Source: a virus. Taken from it: DNA of 48,705 nucleotides. The stretch covers positions 1-48,705 of IMG/VR virus record IMGVR_UViG_3300030329_005201. One strand, written 5' to 3'. A model generated the notes under the pieces. The model made no database searches. It worked only from the letters and a program-made list of their open reading frames with translations, and was not told where the DNA came from. Every line of letters begins with the position of its first letter. Position 1 is the stretch's first letter. Positions 48,565 to 48,705 of the stretch are shown here, piece after piece. The position numbers and the translations under genes were made by a program.

Positions 48565-48705
48565 CGTCTCAAATGTACGTCTCAGTGGCTTGCTGTCTCA
48601 GTCTCAGTGGCTGTCTCAGTCTCAGTGGCTGTCTCAGTCTCAGTGGCTGTCTCAGTCTCAGTGGCTGTCTCAGTGGCTGTCTCAGTCTCAGTGGCTGTCT
48701 CAGTG
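48565..48705. repeat. Hexamer-based tandem repeat array reaching the window end
   Basis: From 48593 the 18-mer CTGTCTCAGTCTCAGTGG is repeated: 48593-48610, 48611-48628, 48629-48646, 48647-48664, a shortened 12-bp copy 48665-48676, 48677-48694, and a truncated copy 48695-48705. The unit is built from GTCTCA, GTCTCA, GTGGCT. Two ACGTCTCA copies precede it (from 48565). The window ends inside the array, so this may be an assembly edge or a real terminal repeat. Confidence 0.85.

Noticed and set aside
1-48705. CRISPR array
   Set aside because: No regularly spaced direct repeats with unique spacers; the only short direct repeats (48087-48148) and the tandem array (48593-48705) do not have that layout.

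Overview
The window is a 48.7 kb A+T-rich piece of a tailed-phage genome of the contractile-tail (myovirus) type. The calls rest on a complete structural module: large terminase, SPP1-type portal, scaffold, N4-gp56-type major capsid protein, tail sheath, gp19-type tube, tape measure, gpD/gp27 hub, gpV/gp5 spike, gp25, baseplate J and tail protein I. No DNA polymerase, helicase, primase or integrase is present, so this is probably only part of the genome. The host is unknown. The MopE-type (CDGxDNDCDG) repeats in a late gene are typical of secreted proteins of Myxococcota, Bradymonadales and related groups, which is a weak hint.

Layout. Positions 1-936 hold no credible gene but carry a run of structured RNA elements, including an interrupted tRNA and a tRNA-like cloverleaf with a UUA anticodon loop. 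Positions 937-6970 (+ strand) are a rightward block: a lytic transglycosylase, small unknown genes, a tRNA-Leu(UAA), an adenine DNA methyltransferase behind a dyad-overlapped promoter, two probable cell-wall enzymes, an HNH protein and small zinc-binding or unknown proteins. A tRNA with a giant variable arm (6971-7099) sits at the convergence point. Positions 7102-40817 (- strand) are one tightly packed leftward operon encoding DNA packaging, head, tail and fibres, apparently started near 40.85 kb. Positions 40916-48086 (+ strand) run divergently: MazG-type nucleotide pyrophosphohydrolases, a HAD phosphatase, and then a translationally coupled set of membrane or exported proteins: a transglutaminase-like protein, a MopE-repeat/von Willebrand A protein, a trypsin-like lipoprotein, a small membrane protein and a membrane-anchored formylglycine-enzyme-fold protein. 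Two tandem paralogous small proteins close the block. From 48087 the sequence changes character: three direct TGTCCGTAATT repeats, inverted repeats, higher GC, one minus-strand small ORF, and a hexamer-based tandem repeat that runs to the end of the window.

How it fits together. The minus-strand operon builds the particle. The rightward early-looking genes modify DNA, manage nucleotides and degrade the wall. The exported module at 43.6-47.7 kb is the most unusual part. It joins a predicted cysteine-dependent enzyme, a Ca-binding/adhesion-type vWA protein, a serine protease and an FGE/C-type-lectin-fold protein in one overlapping gene string on a phage, suggesting a cell-surface activity exerted on or by the infected host. 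Two homopolymer-associated frameshifts are also visible: a strong +1/-2 candidate that joins the tail assembly chaperone halves, and a possible A10 slippage that would fuse a holin-like gene to the next ORF. Two small genes with good ribosome sites (19728-19895 with a GTG start; 35631-35783) are easily missed.
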